From: Cyclobacterium roseum
Lineage (GTDB): Bacteria > Bacteroidota > Bacteroidia > Cytophagales > Cyclobacteriaceae
Direction of reading: 5' to 3'
Length of the DNA: 64,000 nucleotides
Assembly (NCBI RefSeq): GCF_010119225.1
Contig: NZ_WNKF01000002.1
Location: 248,001 to 312,000 of the forward strand
Part shown: positions 33,964 to 42,577 of the stretch, in pieces
How the letters are laid out: each line of letters opens with the position of its first letter
Position numbering within the stretch: position 1 is the first letter of the stretch
The notes under the pieces: model-generated
What the model was told of the DNA's origin: nothing
What the model saw: the letters and a program-made list of their open reading frames with translations, nothing else
The model's database searches: none
Made by a program: the position numbers and the translations under genes

Positions 33964-34968
33964 ATGATTACTACTGACATTTGCATTATAGGAGCAGGCC
34001 CGGTAGGCTTATTTGCCGTTTTTGAAGCAGGTTTATTGAAGATGCGCTGCCATTTGGTAGATGCCTTGCCACAGGTTGGCGGTCAGTTGTCGGAAATTTA
34101 TCCACAAAAGCCCATTTACGATATCCCCGGCTATCCGGAGGTAAAAGCACAGGAGTTGGTAGATAATCTGATGGATCAAATCAAGCCTTTCAAACCCACT
34201 TTTTCTCTGGGCGAACGAATTGACCACCTCAGTAAGCAAGAGGATGGATCGTACACGTTGACCACGAATGATAAAACTCAGATCCATGCACAGGTAGTGG
34301 TGATTGCCGGAGGTTTGGGATGTTTTGAACCCAGAAAGCCGGTGTTGGAAAATCTGGAAACATTCGAAGGAAAAGGAGTGGCTTATATGGTCAAAAATCC
34401 GGAGCAATTTCGGGATAAAAAAGTAATTCTTGCGGGCGGGGGAGATTCTGCGCTAGACTGGGCTATTTACCTGTCCGATGTGGCCAAAAGGGTTACGCTG
34501 GTTCATCGAAATGAAACGTTCCGGGGAGCACCTGATTCTGCTGCCAAGGTTTTTGACCTGGCCAATCAGGGGAAAATCGATCTGATTCTTTCTGCGAACC
34601 TGAAGGAATTGGGCGGAAACGGACATCTTGCCTCTGTTTTTTTAGAAGACAAAGCCAAAAGTAAGATTAAAATTGAAACGGACTATCTGATACCGCTCTT
34701 TGGTCTCAGCCCCAAACTCGGACCCATCGCCGACTGGGGGCTTACCGTTGACCGAAATGCCATCGAAGTAGACACAAGGGATTATTCTACAGGGGTAGAG
34801 CGGATCTATGCCATCGGAGATATCAATACCTATCCTGGAAAACTAAAACTGATACTCTGTGGATTCCATGAGGCAGCCATCATGATGCAATCTGCTTTCA
34901 AATACGTTTACCCAGATCAAAAATTAAGTTTTAAATACACCACTGTTAACGGAGTCAATTCATTTTAA
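33964..34968 (+). CDS. thioredoxin-reductase-like ferredoxin-NADP+ reductase
   Basis: The 334-residue flavoprotein has an FAD-binding GAGPVGLFAVFEAG near residues 9-22, then HLVDALPQVGGQLSEIYPQK. The NADPH domain has GGGDSALDWAIYLS near 158-171, and a C-terminal IYAIGDINTYPGKLKLILC segment completes the FAD site. There is no CxxC redox pair, which separates it from thioredoxin reductase and matches the TrxR-like FNR type (YumC and green-sulfur-bacterial FNR). It shuttles electrons between NADPH and ferredoxin; the next gene, 15 bp downstream, encodes a 2Fe-2S ferredoxin. Confidence 0.94.
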   Translation: MITTDICIIGAGPVGLFAVFEAGLLKMRCHLVDALPQVGGQLSEIYPQKPIYDIPGYPEVKAQELVDNLMDQIKPFKPTFSLGERIDHLSKQEDGSYTLTTNDKTQIHAQVVVIAGGLGCFEPRKPVLENLETFEGKGVAYMVKNPEQFRDKKVILAGGGDSALDWAIYLSDVAKRVTLVHRNETFRGAPDSAAKVFDLANQGKIDLILSANLKELGGNGHLASVFLEDKAKSKIKIETDYLIPLFGLSPKLGPIADWGLTVDRNAIEVDTRDYSTGVERIYAIGDINTYPGKLKLILCGFHEAAIMMQSAFKYVYPDQKLSFKYTTVNGVNSF

Positions 34969-34983
34969 TCGTATTTTTGCCAA

Positions 34984-35304
34984 ATGGTAACATTCACCGT
35001 AGAAGATCACGATGGCAATCGCCAAAGCATAGAAGCCCCGGATGACATGGGGTTAAGCCTGATGGAAGTGTTGAAAGCTTCCGAGTATCCTGTACTAGCC
35101 ACTTGTGGTGGCATGGCCCTGTGCGCCACCTGCCATATTGAAGTATTGGAGGGCAAAAACGGATTGGGAGAGGCCACCGATGTGGAATTGGATCAATTGG
35201 AGGCCCTGCCTGAATATTTCCCAACGAGTCGACTGGCCTGTCAGATCAGGATCTCTGAGGAACTGGATGGAGCCATCATTAAACTCAGAGGGGAAGACAA
35301 TTAA
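34984..35304 (+). CDS. adrenodoxin-type 2Fe-2S ferredoxin
   Basis: The 106-residue protein has cluster ligands in CGGMALCATC (C41, C47, C50) and a fourth at C88 in RLACQIRI, the CX5CX2C...C spacing of adrenodoxin/Fdx-type ferredoxins. It would pair with the reductase encoded 15 bp upstream. A TATTTTTG box (34972-34979) ends 4 bp before the ATG, so an additional leaderless transcript starting near the ATG is possible. A strong terminator follows. Confidence 0.95.
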   Translation: MVTFTVEDHDGNRQSIEAPDDMGLSLMEVLKASEYPVLATCGGMALCATCHIEVLEGKNGLGEATDVELDQLEALPEYFPTSRLACQIRISEELDGAIIKLRGEDN

Positions 35305-35312
35305 CAACTAGC

Positions 35313-35346
35313 AGGTGAATGGCATTTTTGTCATTCACCTTTTTTT
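35313..35346 (+). terminator. terminator after the ferredoxin gene
   Basis: AGGTGAATG and CATTCACCT form a 9-bp stem around a T-rich loop, followed by six T. It closes the MarR-FNR-ferredoxin unit and touches the stop of the converging hybrid kinase gene. Confidence 0.88.
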
Positions 35347-37984
35347 ACGAAGTGGGCGGGTTTTCCATCCATTTACCCACCACCTGCTTGAATTTTTTTT
35401 GCACTACCGGTTTGATTAGGTAATCGTCAAATTCGTAGGGTTTCCCGGCACTCGCTTTTTCCGGAAAGGCATTGGCCGTAAATCCAATCACCGGCACTTC
35501 TTTTCCGAAGGGCAGTTCCCGTATCGCCTGCAATAATTCATACCCATTCATCTCCGGCATGTGAACATCCGTGATCACGAGGTCGGGGTTTTGTTCTAAA
35601 AACAGGGCCAATGCCTCCTTGCCATTCTCAGCTTCCAACACCAGCGCCTCCGGAGACATTTTTTCCAGGAAAATTTTCACCAACATGCGGTTAATCGGAT
35701 TGTCTTCGGCCACTAAAAGTTTAAAACGCTTTCCATATGTAGAGCTGCCTTCGTCAGAGTGTAGCCATTTATCCGGAGTATCGTAATCAGTATAAGGCTC
35801 TTTGCTAATCAACTGTCTCAATTTAGAGGGAGTTACCGGTTTATCCAGAATCAGCGCGCACCCGATTTCCCTATAGGATTGGATTAGGCTATCTTTATCA
35901 TTCCCTCCGATCATGGCCACAAATGTCACTTTTCTTCCATGCTTTTCCGTCAGGCGAATCATCTGTTGCATGGCAGCAGGGCTGTTTTTTCCCATCAAGC
36001 GATTATTCATCAATACAAGATCAATTTCGGGGTCTTTTTCAAGGGCGAAAAAAGCATCGTTAATAGCTTGGGACCGGACCGCTTTTAATCCAACGTCTTC
36101 GCAATAACGGGCAATGACCTTACCTGACGAAGTGTTTCCGTCCAATACCAATACCTTGGAAATGGCTTTGATAACCACTTCCTCGATCCTATTTTCCTTT
36201 CTTTCAACTTCCATATCAAAGAAAAAAGTGCTTCCCATACCCGGCTCACTAACAAGCTGAATCCGACTATCCATCAGCGAGAGTAATTTATTGGAGATGG
36301 TCAGCCCAAGCCCCGTGCCTCCGAATTTTTTGGTGGTGGAAGAATCGGCCTGAGAAAAGGCATCAAATATCAATTGCTGCTTGTTTTCAGCGATCCCTAT
36401 CCCACTGTCCTGCACGGCAAAGCGAAGCCTACCCCTGTTGCTTCGGGACTCCTCTTCCAGCCAGGAAACCCCTAAAATCACCTCCCCTTTATCTGTAAAT
36501 TTCAACGCATTATTTAGCAGGTTAATCAATACCTGCTTGAGTTTAAGTTCGTCCGTTTCAATTTTCAAAGGAACGTTGGCTTCCAAATCCAGAATTAACT
36601 CCAGTCCCTTTTGGTGCGCCTGAAAGCTTAAAACATCGATGATTGTTTCGAGAAGGACATGAATATCCACCGTATTGAGGTTTAAGTCTATCTTTCCTGC
36701 TTCTATTTTGGCCAGGTCAAGAACATCATTAATGAGTTCTAGCAGGGCGGAAGCAGAAGATAGCGCGGTTTGGGCATATCTTTTTTGTTGCGCATTTAGC
36801 TGGGTATGGGTCAATAGCTCGGTGAATCCGATGACTCCGTTCAGGGGGGTTCGGATCTCATGGCTCATATTAGCCAAAAACTCACTTTTTGCCCGGTTGG
36901 CTTCTTCCGCCTGTACCCTCGCTTTTTCAATTTCCAATTGAAAATTTTTCTCCTGGGTAATATCCCGCAATACGAGCAAACTACCGACCTCATCTTTTCC
37001 ATCCACCGACACAGTAGATTTGCTAAGCAAATACCAGTACGTATGCGATTCCCTTTCTCGTGTAAATTCCCTAATCCGATAAGCTTCCGGTGGACTGAGC
37101 AAACCGGCTATTTCCGGCCAGTTTTGCCTTATTTCAAATAAAGCCAACTTATGATGGACCTTTCCTATCCCAATGTGTTTTGCTGCAGATAGGTTTAACG
37201 TTACGAGCTCTCCCTGATTATCCAGGACCATCACGCCCTCCTGAAGGTTATCAAAAAGGGTTCGGTAAGCCACTGGTGCGATCCGAAACAAGTTGAATTT
37301 TTTAAGTCCCAAAAAAAAGAAAAATCCGGTGCCTAAAAATCCAATCGGGATGGGATCCAGTTGATAGGGAATTGCCCCCGTCAAATACCACAAATAAATG
37401 ATAAGCGGGCTGCAAAGTCCTAAAACAACCATGATTACCTGCCTGGAATTTGCTATTGGTATTTCCGAAATTCGTTTAATCAATAGCCAAAGACTACTAA
37501 AAAGCAATAAGAGCGTATAGCCCTGGTGTATCCAGTAAAATAGGCCTTTTTGAGTTACCAAAACCGGAAATAAGGTTGCATCGGTAAGCGAAAAATTCCG
37601 GTAGAAGAGGTGATGCCATTCGGTAGTCCATACTAAAAGTAAGTTAACCAGTGGCAAAATCAAGAAGTAAAGCTGCTTTCTGGTGGTAATCCATTTTTCC
37701 ATTCCAGTATAGACCAGGGTAAAAAAGTAGACCAGCGGGGCAAATGCCACAGCACCCAGGTACTGCACTTTGATCATGAGGATTTTGCCGGTTTTGGGCA
37801 CCATCATCAATTCCAACACATAGGCAAAAGAATAGATAAAACAGGCCACCATTATCCAAAAGAAATAACTGGAAGCTTTTTCTGCGGTTTCCTTTCGAAT
37901 AAAGAGTGGAAACAATAACGGGACTACCGCCACCGCCATCAATAAAAAAAACATGACATGGAAATGTAAAAACGAAAACATCAC
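35345..37984 (-). CDS. hybrid sensor histidine kinase with 7TM sensor and two receiver domains
   Basis: The 879-residue protein starts with seven membrane helices of the histidine-kinase N-terminal 7TM type (about 1-225) and continues with a PAS domain (about 235-345). HisKA follows, with SEFLANMSHEIRTPLNGVIG around 365-385, then HATPase_c with N, G1 and G2 boxes (LLNNALKFTDKGEV, DSGIGI, FGGTGLGL). Two receiver-like domains come last. The first (about 610-730) lacks the phosphoacceptor: LVLMNNRLMG has asparagine where aspartate is expected. The second (about 750-875) is intact, with AEDNPINR, VITDVHMPEMNGY, FTANAF and IKPV. The kinase would phosphorylate its own C-terminal receiver. Its signal is unknown; no partner regulator is cotranscribed. 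Confidence 0.94.
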   Translation of the reverse strand: MMFSFLHFHVMFFLLMAVAVVPLLFPLFIRKETAEKASSYFFWIMVACFIYSFAYVLELMMVPKTGKILMIKVQYLGAVAFAPLVYFFTLVYTGMEKWITTRKQLYFLILPLVNLLLVWTTEWHHLFYRNFSLTDATLFPVLVTQKGLFYWIHQGYTLLLLFSSLWLLIKRISEIPIANSRQVIMVVLGLCSPLIIYLWYLTGAIPYQLDPIPIGFLGTGFFFFLGLKKFNLFRIAPVAYRTLFDNLQEGVMVLDNQGELVTLNLSAAKHIGIGKVHHKLALFEIRQNWPEIAGLLSPPEAYRIREFTRERESHTYWYLLSKSTVSVDGKDEVGSLLVLRDITQEKNFQLEIEKARVQAEEANRAKSEFLANMSHEIRTPLNGVIGFTELLTHTQLNAQQKRYAQTALSSASALLELINDVLDLAKIEAGKIDLNLNTVDIHVLLETIIDVLSFQAHQKGLELILDLEANVPLKIETDELKLKQVLINLLNNALKFTDKGEVILGVSWLEEESRSNRGRLRFAVQDSGIGIAENKQQLIFDAFSQADSSTTKKFGGTGLGLTISNKLLSLMDSRIQLVSEPGMGSTFFFDMEVERKENRIEEVVIKAISKVLVLDGNTSSGKVIARYCEDVGLKAVRSQAINDAFFALEKDPEIDLVLMNNRLMGKNSPAAMQQMIRLTEKHGRKVTFVAMIGGNDKDSLIQSYREIGCALILDKPVTPSKLRQLISKEPYTDYDTPDKWLHSDEGSSTYGKRFKLLVAEDNPINRMLVKIFLEKMSPEALVLEAENGKEALALFLEQNPDLVITDVHMPEMNGYELLQAIRELPFGKEVPVIGFTANAFPEKASAGKPYEFDDYLIKPVVQKKFKQVVGKWMENPPTS

Positions 37985-38202
37985 AAAAAGCGGTTCGAAT
38001 TAAGAGGTAATATAGATGAATAAAAGCACTTTTGGTACTTTAGAAATATTATTTTATCAGAAAAATGGGCGTTAGATATCCGAATATAGTTTTTACATTA
38101 TCAAAAAATGGGTATGTATCAATTTATTTGCAGGTTCCAAATTTTAACCTACGGATTAAAATTACTTTTCTGAAACCGGCGAAAAACAGGTTGGAGGGAC
38201 AC

Positions 38203-38235
38203 AAAAAAAACAGCTCCCAAAAGGAGCTGTTTTTC
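38203..38235 (-). terminator. terminator in the divergent gap
   Basis: AAAAACAGCTCC and GGAGCTGTTTTT form a 12-bp perfect stem with a short loop (CAAAA) and are flanked by T-runs in both directions. The run on the minus strand is eight T. It stands about 50 bp after the stop of the 33-codon minus-strand frame and would end that transcript. Confidence 0.75.
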
Positions 38236-38287
38236 CATTGTTAAAAAACCTTAATCTTAAATGCTTTTAGTAACTAAGCGCGTCTAA

Positions 38288-38389
38288 TTAAAGGGTATTA
38301 ACGCCGATTTCCAAACGAATTTTTCCCAACGTATGGAAATATTGTCCCAATGATACCAATTCGCTTCCGGAACAGAAAAATTGCTCCAT
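38288..38389 (-). CDS. possible small protein of 33 residues
   Basis: An ATG at 38389 on the minus strand opens 33 codons ending in TAA. The peptide begins MEQFFCSGSELVSLGQYFHT and ends KIRLEIGVNTL. It is followed by a strong terminator and lies in a divergent gap that has no other explanation for one. The sequence ELVSLGQYFHTLG vaguely resembles the first helix of S4-like RNA-binding peptides, but the match is too short to trust. No named family is recognised. It may be a genuine small gene, or the terminator may belong to a small RNA. Confidence 0.4.
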   Translation of the reverse strand: MEQFFCSGSELVSLGQYFHTLGKIRLEIGVNTL

Positions 38390-38449
38390 TTACGGCCACC
38401 TAACTCTAAATAGCGTCGGATTTATGAGGAATTTTATTATATTTAAATT

Positions 38450-40381
38450 ATGAAATATTGCTTTTTACTGGTCGGGATTTGCTGCTTTTATTTTTCTTTT
38501 GGCACACCAATCCCTAAAAACCCAGCAGATTACCGAGCAATATTTACCTACCCTCCCGATTTTGGCTCCGAATACCTGGAATCATTAGCGCAGCTAGCCC
38601 AATCGTATGAGGAAAAGGACAGCCTTCGCTGGCAAGTGCTATGGGATTGGGGTTATTACACGCATTCACGTCATCTGGAAAAATCACTGCATATCATTCA
38701 ACTCGGACTTGATGAGGCGACCCATTCAAAAAATGCTCTTTGGAAAGGTAGGTTTCAGCTAATCAAAGGGGCCATCCTCATGCGCATGGACGAAACGGAC
38801 CAGGCGGAGATGCTGTTGCAAATGGCGCTGAAAGAGGTCCCTGAATCAGAGTTTTGGCTTGCCTATACCAATTTGGGATACGTTTACGAAAGAAGGGGTG
38901 AGCTGGCCCCTGCCTTCGAATGGGCAAGAAAAACACTGGATTTGGGGGAAAAAACCGGACAAATTAAGGCCCAGGCCATGGCCTACAGTGACATGAGCTA
39001 TTTACTCTGGAAACAGGGTAACTACAAGGAAGGGTTGGAGCTAGGTTTCAAATCCCTGGATCTTTTTGAAAAGCGAGGTATTCCGGATATGGATTTTGAC
39101 TTTACCCATTATGTGGTGGGCAACCATTTAATCGCACTTTCCAGGCTGGAAGAAGCTGAAAACCACTTTAAAAAAAGCATTGCCATCGGCGAAAGGTTTG
39201 GGTTTTACAATAACCTCAGCGATGTTTATATTGCCCTCACCAGTCTCCAAATCAAAAAAGGAGCACTAGACCAGTCCGAAAAATCCGCCTATCTGGCCCT
39301 GGAATATGCCAGTTTACTTAAAAATTCCTTCATGCGCATGAGATCCCTTCTGGCGATAGGCGAAGTACAGCTTTTAAAAAGGGAATACCTGTCCGCTGAA
39401 AATTACCTCCTTCAAAGCATCGCCGAAGCCGGACCGGATTCCGGAGATCATTTTTTTTCCAAACAGGCCTACCTACATTTGAGTGAAACTTACGAGGCCA
39501 CCGGTAAAACCCGGAAGGCACTGGTTGCCTTCAAAAAGTACCATGAACTTAACCGGACCATTTTTAATGAAGAGGCCGAGAAAAAGATGGCTTCCCTGGA
39601 AGCCGCCCTTGAGCTTGCGCAAAAAGACAACACTATAAAAGAACAGGCACTGATCCTTAGCAAACAAGATAAACAAGTGACTTTTTGGATTTTTGGCACC
39701 AGCCTGTTGCTGATTGTATCGCTCGTCACCTATAGGGGCTATCGCATTATCAAAAAGAAAAACAGGCTACTGGAAGAACAAAACCTGGAAAAAAGCCACC
39801 TGGTACGGGAAACCCATCACCGGATTAAAAACAACCTGCAGGTCGTTAGCAGCCTACTTTCCCTGCAATCAGAGCGGATTCAGGATCCCCAGTTGCAGCA
39901 AATCATGCTGGATAGCCAAAGCAGGGTACAAAGCATGGGCTTGGTTCATCAGACACTCTATCAGGGAAAAGACCTGGCCTACATAGAAATGAAGGATTAT
40001 TTTACCAAACTTTCAGAAGATATCATCAATAGTTTTGGAGCCAGGGGCAAGGCAATCTTGTACTGTGAAATGGAAAAAATAACCCTGGACATCATAACCG
40101 CTATCCCGATTGGATTGATTGTCAACGAATTAATCACTAATTCACTGAAATATGCTTTTCCCAAAATGGAATTGGGATCCCTTTTTATATCACTCTACTG
40201 GCAAGACAGCGAATTAATGCTCGATTACCGGGATAACGGGATAGGCTTTGAGGAAGAGGAGGTGACACTTTCTCCCGGTTTTGGAAGACAATTGATTCAG
40301 CTATTATCGATTCAGTTGAATGGCGAAATGAGCAAAATACCGGATCAAGGGACCCACTTCCGATTCGTATTTCACCCGTAA
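38450..40381 (+). CDS. TPR-containing sensor histidine kinase (HisKA_2 type)
   Basis: The 643-residue protein has a signal peptide (MKYCFLLVGICCFYFSFG), a periplasmic region of tetratricopeptide repeats (about 45-390, such as FWLAYTNLGYVYERRGELAPAF and NYKEGLELGFKSLDLFEKRG) and a transmembrane helix near 408-425. The HisKA_2 box is ETHHRIKNNLQVVSSLLSLQ near 455-475, followed by a HATPase_c domain (LIVNELITNSLKYAFP, DNGIGF). Kinases of this plan are common in Bacteroidota and usually act with LytTR regulators; such a regulator follows 20 bp downstream. Confidence 0.93.
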   Translation: MKYCFLLVGICCFYFSFGTPIPKNPADYRAIFTYPPDFGSEYLESLAQLAQSYEEKDSLRWQVLWDWGYYTHSRHLEKSLHIIQLGLDEATHSKNALWKGRFQLIKGAILMRMDETDQAEMLLQMALKEVPESEFWLAYTNLGYVYERRGELAPAFEWARKTLDLGEKTGQIKAQAMAYSDMSYLLWKQGNYKEGLELGFKSLDLFEKRGIPDMDFDFTHYVVGNHLIALSRLEEAENHFKKSIAIGERFGFYNNLSDVYIALTSLQIKKGALDQSEKSAYLALEYASLLKNSFMRMRSLLAIGEVQLLKREYLSAENYLLQSIAEAGPDSGDHFFSKQAYLHLSETYEATGKTRKALVAFKKYHELNRTIFNEEAEKKMASLEAALELAQKDNTIKEQALILSKQDKQVTFWIFGTSLLLIVSLVTYRGYRIIKKKNRLLEEQNLEKSHLVRETHHRIKNNLQVVSSLLSLQSERIQDPQLQQIMLDSQSRVQSMGLVHQTLYQGKDLAYIEMKDYFTKLSEDIINSFGARGKAILYCEMEKITLDIITAIPIGLIVNELITNSLKYAFPKMELGSLFISLYWQDSELMLDYRDNGIGFEEEEVTLSPGFGRQLIQLLSIQLNGEMSKIPDQGTHFRFVFHP

Positions 40382-40401
40382 CACCATGAATTAAAACCAA
40401 T

Positions 40402-41133
40402 ATGATAAAAATTTTGATCCTGGAAGATGATCTGCTGCAAGCCACTCATCTGGCCCAAAGCGTCCGAAAATTAGGCTATTTGGTGTCTGGAATCGAAAAT
40501 AGTGGGGAAAAAGCGGTGCTGCATTTTCAGGAACACCGCCCGGAACTGGTTTTGGTGGATATTGGATTAAAAGGTAAATTAAATGGCATCGAGGCAGTTA
40601 CTCGCATGCAGGAAATTCAAGAGGTCAAGGCCATTTTTCTAACAGGTAATATCGGGCAGGATTTCTTTGAAGAAGCTAAATCCACCCGCCCTTTTGCCTT
40701 TATTGCCAAACCTTTTCAGGCTGTAGAACTTGAACGCACCCTGGCGCTGGCTGCCGAGCAGATTACATACGAACTGGAAAAACCAAGCTCTGAAGCCGAA
40801 GCGTCCGCTACCTTTTTGAAAGACAGGATATTCGTCAGAACGCATAACAAACTAGTTAAAATTTTATTTAAAGATATTTACTATGTAGAAGCAGACCGAA
40901 ACTATGCTAAAATCCATACCAAAAACGAATCCATTCTGGTTGTTTGCCCCTTGAAAGTACTGGATCAAAAGCTGCCAGATCAGGAGTTTATCCGTATCCA
41001 CCGGTCCTTTCTCGTTAACATCTCCAAGCTGGATGCCGTAGCAGATACCTTTCTGGAAATCAATAAAAAAAAGCTACCCATCAGCAAACAGCACAGGCAG
41101 GAATTAATTAAAAACCTCAATACCCTCTCTTGA
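40402..41133 (+). CDS. LytTR family response regulator
   Basis: The 243-residue protein has a receiver domain (LEDD at residues 7-10, phosphoacceptor aspartate in LVLVDIGLKGKLNG near residue 53, lysine in FIAKPF near 103). A C-terminal LytTR DNA-binding domain spans about 145-240 (YYVEADRNYAKIHTK, FIRIHRSFLVNISKL). LytTR regulators bind direct repeats ahead of target promoters. It forms an operon with the upstream TPR kinase and is its evident partner. Confidence 0.95.
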   Translation: MIKILILEDDLLQATHLAQSVRKLGYLVSGIENSGEKAVLHFQEHRPELVLVDIGLKGKLNGIEAVTRMQEIQEVKAIFLTGNIGQDFFEEAKSTRPFAFIAKPFQAVELERTLALAAEQITYELEKPSSEAEASATFLKDRIFVRTHNKLVKILFKDIYYVEADRNYAKIHTKNESILVVCPLKVLDQKLPDQEFIRIHRSFLVNISKLDAVADTFLEINKKKLPISKQHRQELIKNLNTLS

Positions 41134-41482
41134 AATAAACCTCCTTGAATCCGGGTAGATCTTAATTGACTAGAAATCAGGGGTAGACGGCACCATCTCT
41201 ATTTCCTTACACCCTAGTGAAACCCACCTTTAATCGCCTGGAGTCCAAAGATATGGTAGCAAGCGCGGTGAGAGCGGGCATTGAATTTCAATAGCTATCG
41301 CCCTCAAATTAACCATTAGGTATAGAAAGTAATTAAAACGCTCGCGGTGTTCTCTGCGTCTCCGCTATGGCAGTGGCGTAAATCCCTATTTTTTTCTAAC
41401 AAGAAATATGCGTTCTTTAAAAGAACCTATCAATAGGCACCTTTTAACCTTTATCGGTTTGAAACCCAAAATCTAAACCGAA
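41134..41482. other. 349-bp intergenic region, nothing recognised
   Basis: Between the converging LytTR and glycerate kinase genes I see no gene and no clear terminator. A GC-richer piece near 41338-41385 (CTCGCGGTGTTCTCTGCGTC) resembles short dispersed repeats seen between genes in this phylum, but no second copy is in the window. Confidence 0.4.
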
Positions 41483-42577
41483 TCAGCTAAGTTTTTTCAG
41501 CAGTACTTCCCGTAAATTTAATTTTGCCCGCTCCTTCAGGTCTGAAGCAGCAAAGTCCAGGTCAGGCATACGGATAACGGTGTCAAAGCCCGCTTCCCTT
41601 CCCTCCTCACCGGAGGTGATCAGCCAACTCTTTTTTCCGTATTTTTTGGCCAACTGCAATAACTCATAACTCCCCTTCCCCTGCGCTGACTGCGAGTCGA
41701 ACCGGCCTTCACCAGTTATCACCCTGTCCGCTTCCTGAATACGCTGCTCCATGCTGGTTTTGTCAAAAAAATATCCGGCACCTTGCTCCAGCTTCACCGG
41801 GAAAAAGGCATGCAATCCCAAAGCGATGCCACCCGCTGCACCAAAACAAGCTTGATCTTCTACCTCCCATTTAGACTTATTCTTTATTCGTTCGAAAAGA
41901 TTTTGGGCAGCTTCCAGAAATCGCGGCTGCTCGTTCACGGTTAATCCTTTTTGCGGACCAAATACCGGAATGGCTCCTTCTTTCCCAAAAAAAGGATTAC
42001 CCACATCACACAAGCAGGTGATGCGTAACTCAGGTAATTTCAGTGGCAACTGAATATGGGCTATTTTTTCTAAAAATCCCGGAACGAAAGGAATCAGTTC
42101 CCGGCCATTTTTATCCAAAAATTGCAAGCCGAGCGCCTGAAGAATCCCGGTACCCATATCAATAGTGGCACTTCCTCCCAATCCCAGCACGATGTGATTT
42201 GCGCCTTTTTCAACTGCCAGGCGAATCAGTTCCCCCGTTCCATAGGTACTACAGGTCCAGGGATCTTTTTCCTGATCCTTCAGGTCTTTGACCCCCGAAA
42301 CCGTGGACACGTCCAGAAAGGCGGTATGGGAAGTAGGCTCGTATCCAAAAAAGCCTTTTTGTGATCGGCCCAGCTGCCCACATACCCAAGCCTCTACTTT
42401 TTCCAGTCCCAATTGTTTGCTCAGCAACAAACAGGTACCATCCCCTCCGTCCGCAATGGGGCAGCAATCGGTCTGGTCATTGGGGCGGCAGTTCTGAATG
42501 GTTTCTTCAATGATAGCGGCAGCCTCTTCCGCTTCCAGTGTTCCCTTAAATGCATTCGGTGCGATAAGCCATTTCAT
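41483..42577 (-). CDS. glxK: glycerate kinase (GK-I/GlxK family)
   Basis: The 364-residue protein matches the GlxK/GarK family (2-phosphoglycerate-forming glycerate kinase): MKWLIAPNAFKGTLEAEEAA at the start, CCPIADGGDGTCLLL near 40, HIVLGLGGSATIDMGTGILQ near 130-150, FGPQKGLT near 205 and ITGEGRFDSQSAQGK near 286. It phosphorylates D-glycerate from ATP, feeding glycolysis. Its start overlaps the stop of the AGCS symporter gene by 4 bp, so the two are coupled; the metabolic link is not obvious. Confidence 0.95.
   Translation of the reverse strand: MKWLIAPNAFKGTLEAEEAAAIIEETIQNCRPNDQTDCCPIADGGDGTCLLLSKQLGLEKVEAWVCGQLGRSQKGFFGYEPTSHTAFLDVSTVSGVKDLKDQEKDPWTCSTYGTGELIRLAVEKGANHIVLGLGGSATIDMGTGILQALGLQFLDKNGRELIPFVPGFLEKIAHIQLPLKLPELRITCLCDVGNPFFGKEGAIPVFGPQKGLTVNEQPRFLEAAQNLFERIKNKSKWEVEDQACFGAAGGIALGLHAFFPVKLEQGAGYFFDKTSMEQRIQEADRVITGEGRFDSQSAQGKGSYELLQLAKKYGKKSWLITSGEEGREAGFDTVIRMPDLDFAASDLKERAKLNLREVLLKKLS

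Larger units (their letters stand above)
37985..38449. other. 465-bp divergent gap between two kinase genes
   Basis: The gap should hold the promoters of the hybrid kinase and of the TPR kinase. It also contains a strong hairpin terminator (38203-38235) and a 33-codon open frame (38288-38389), annotated separately. A terminator is unexpected between divergent genes, so a small transcript probably lies here. Confidence 0.6.
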
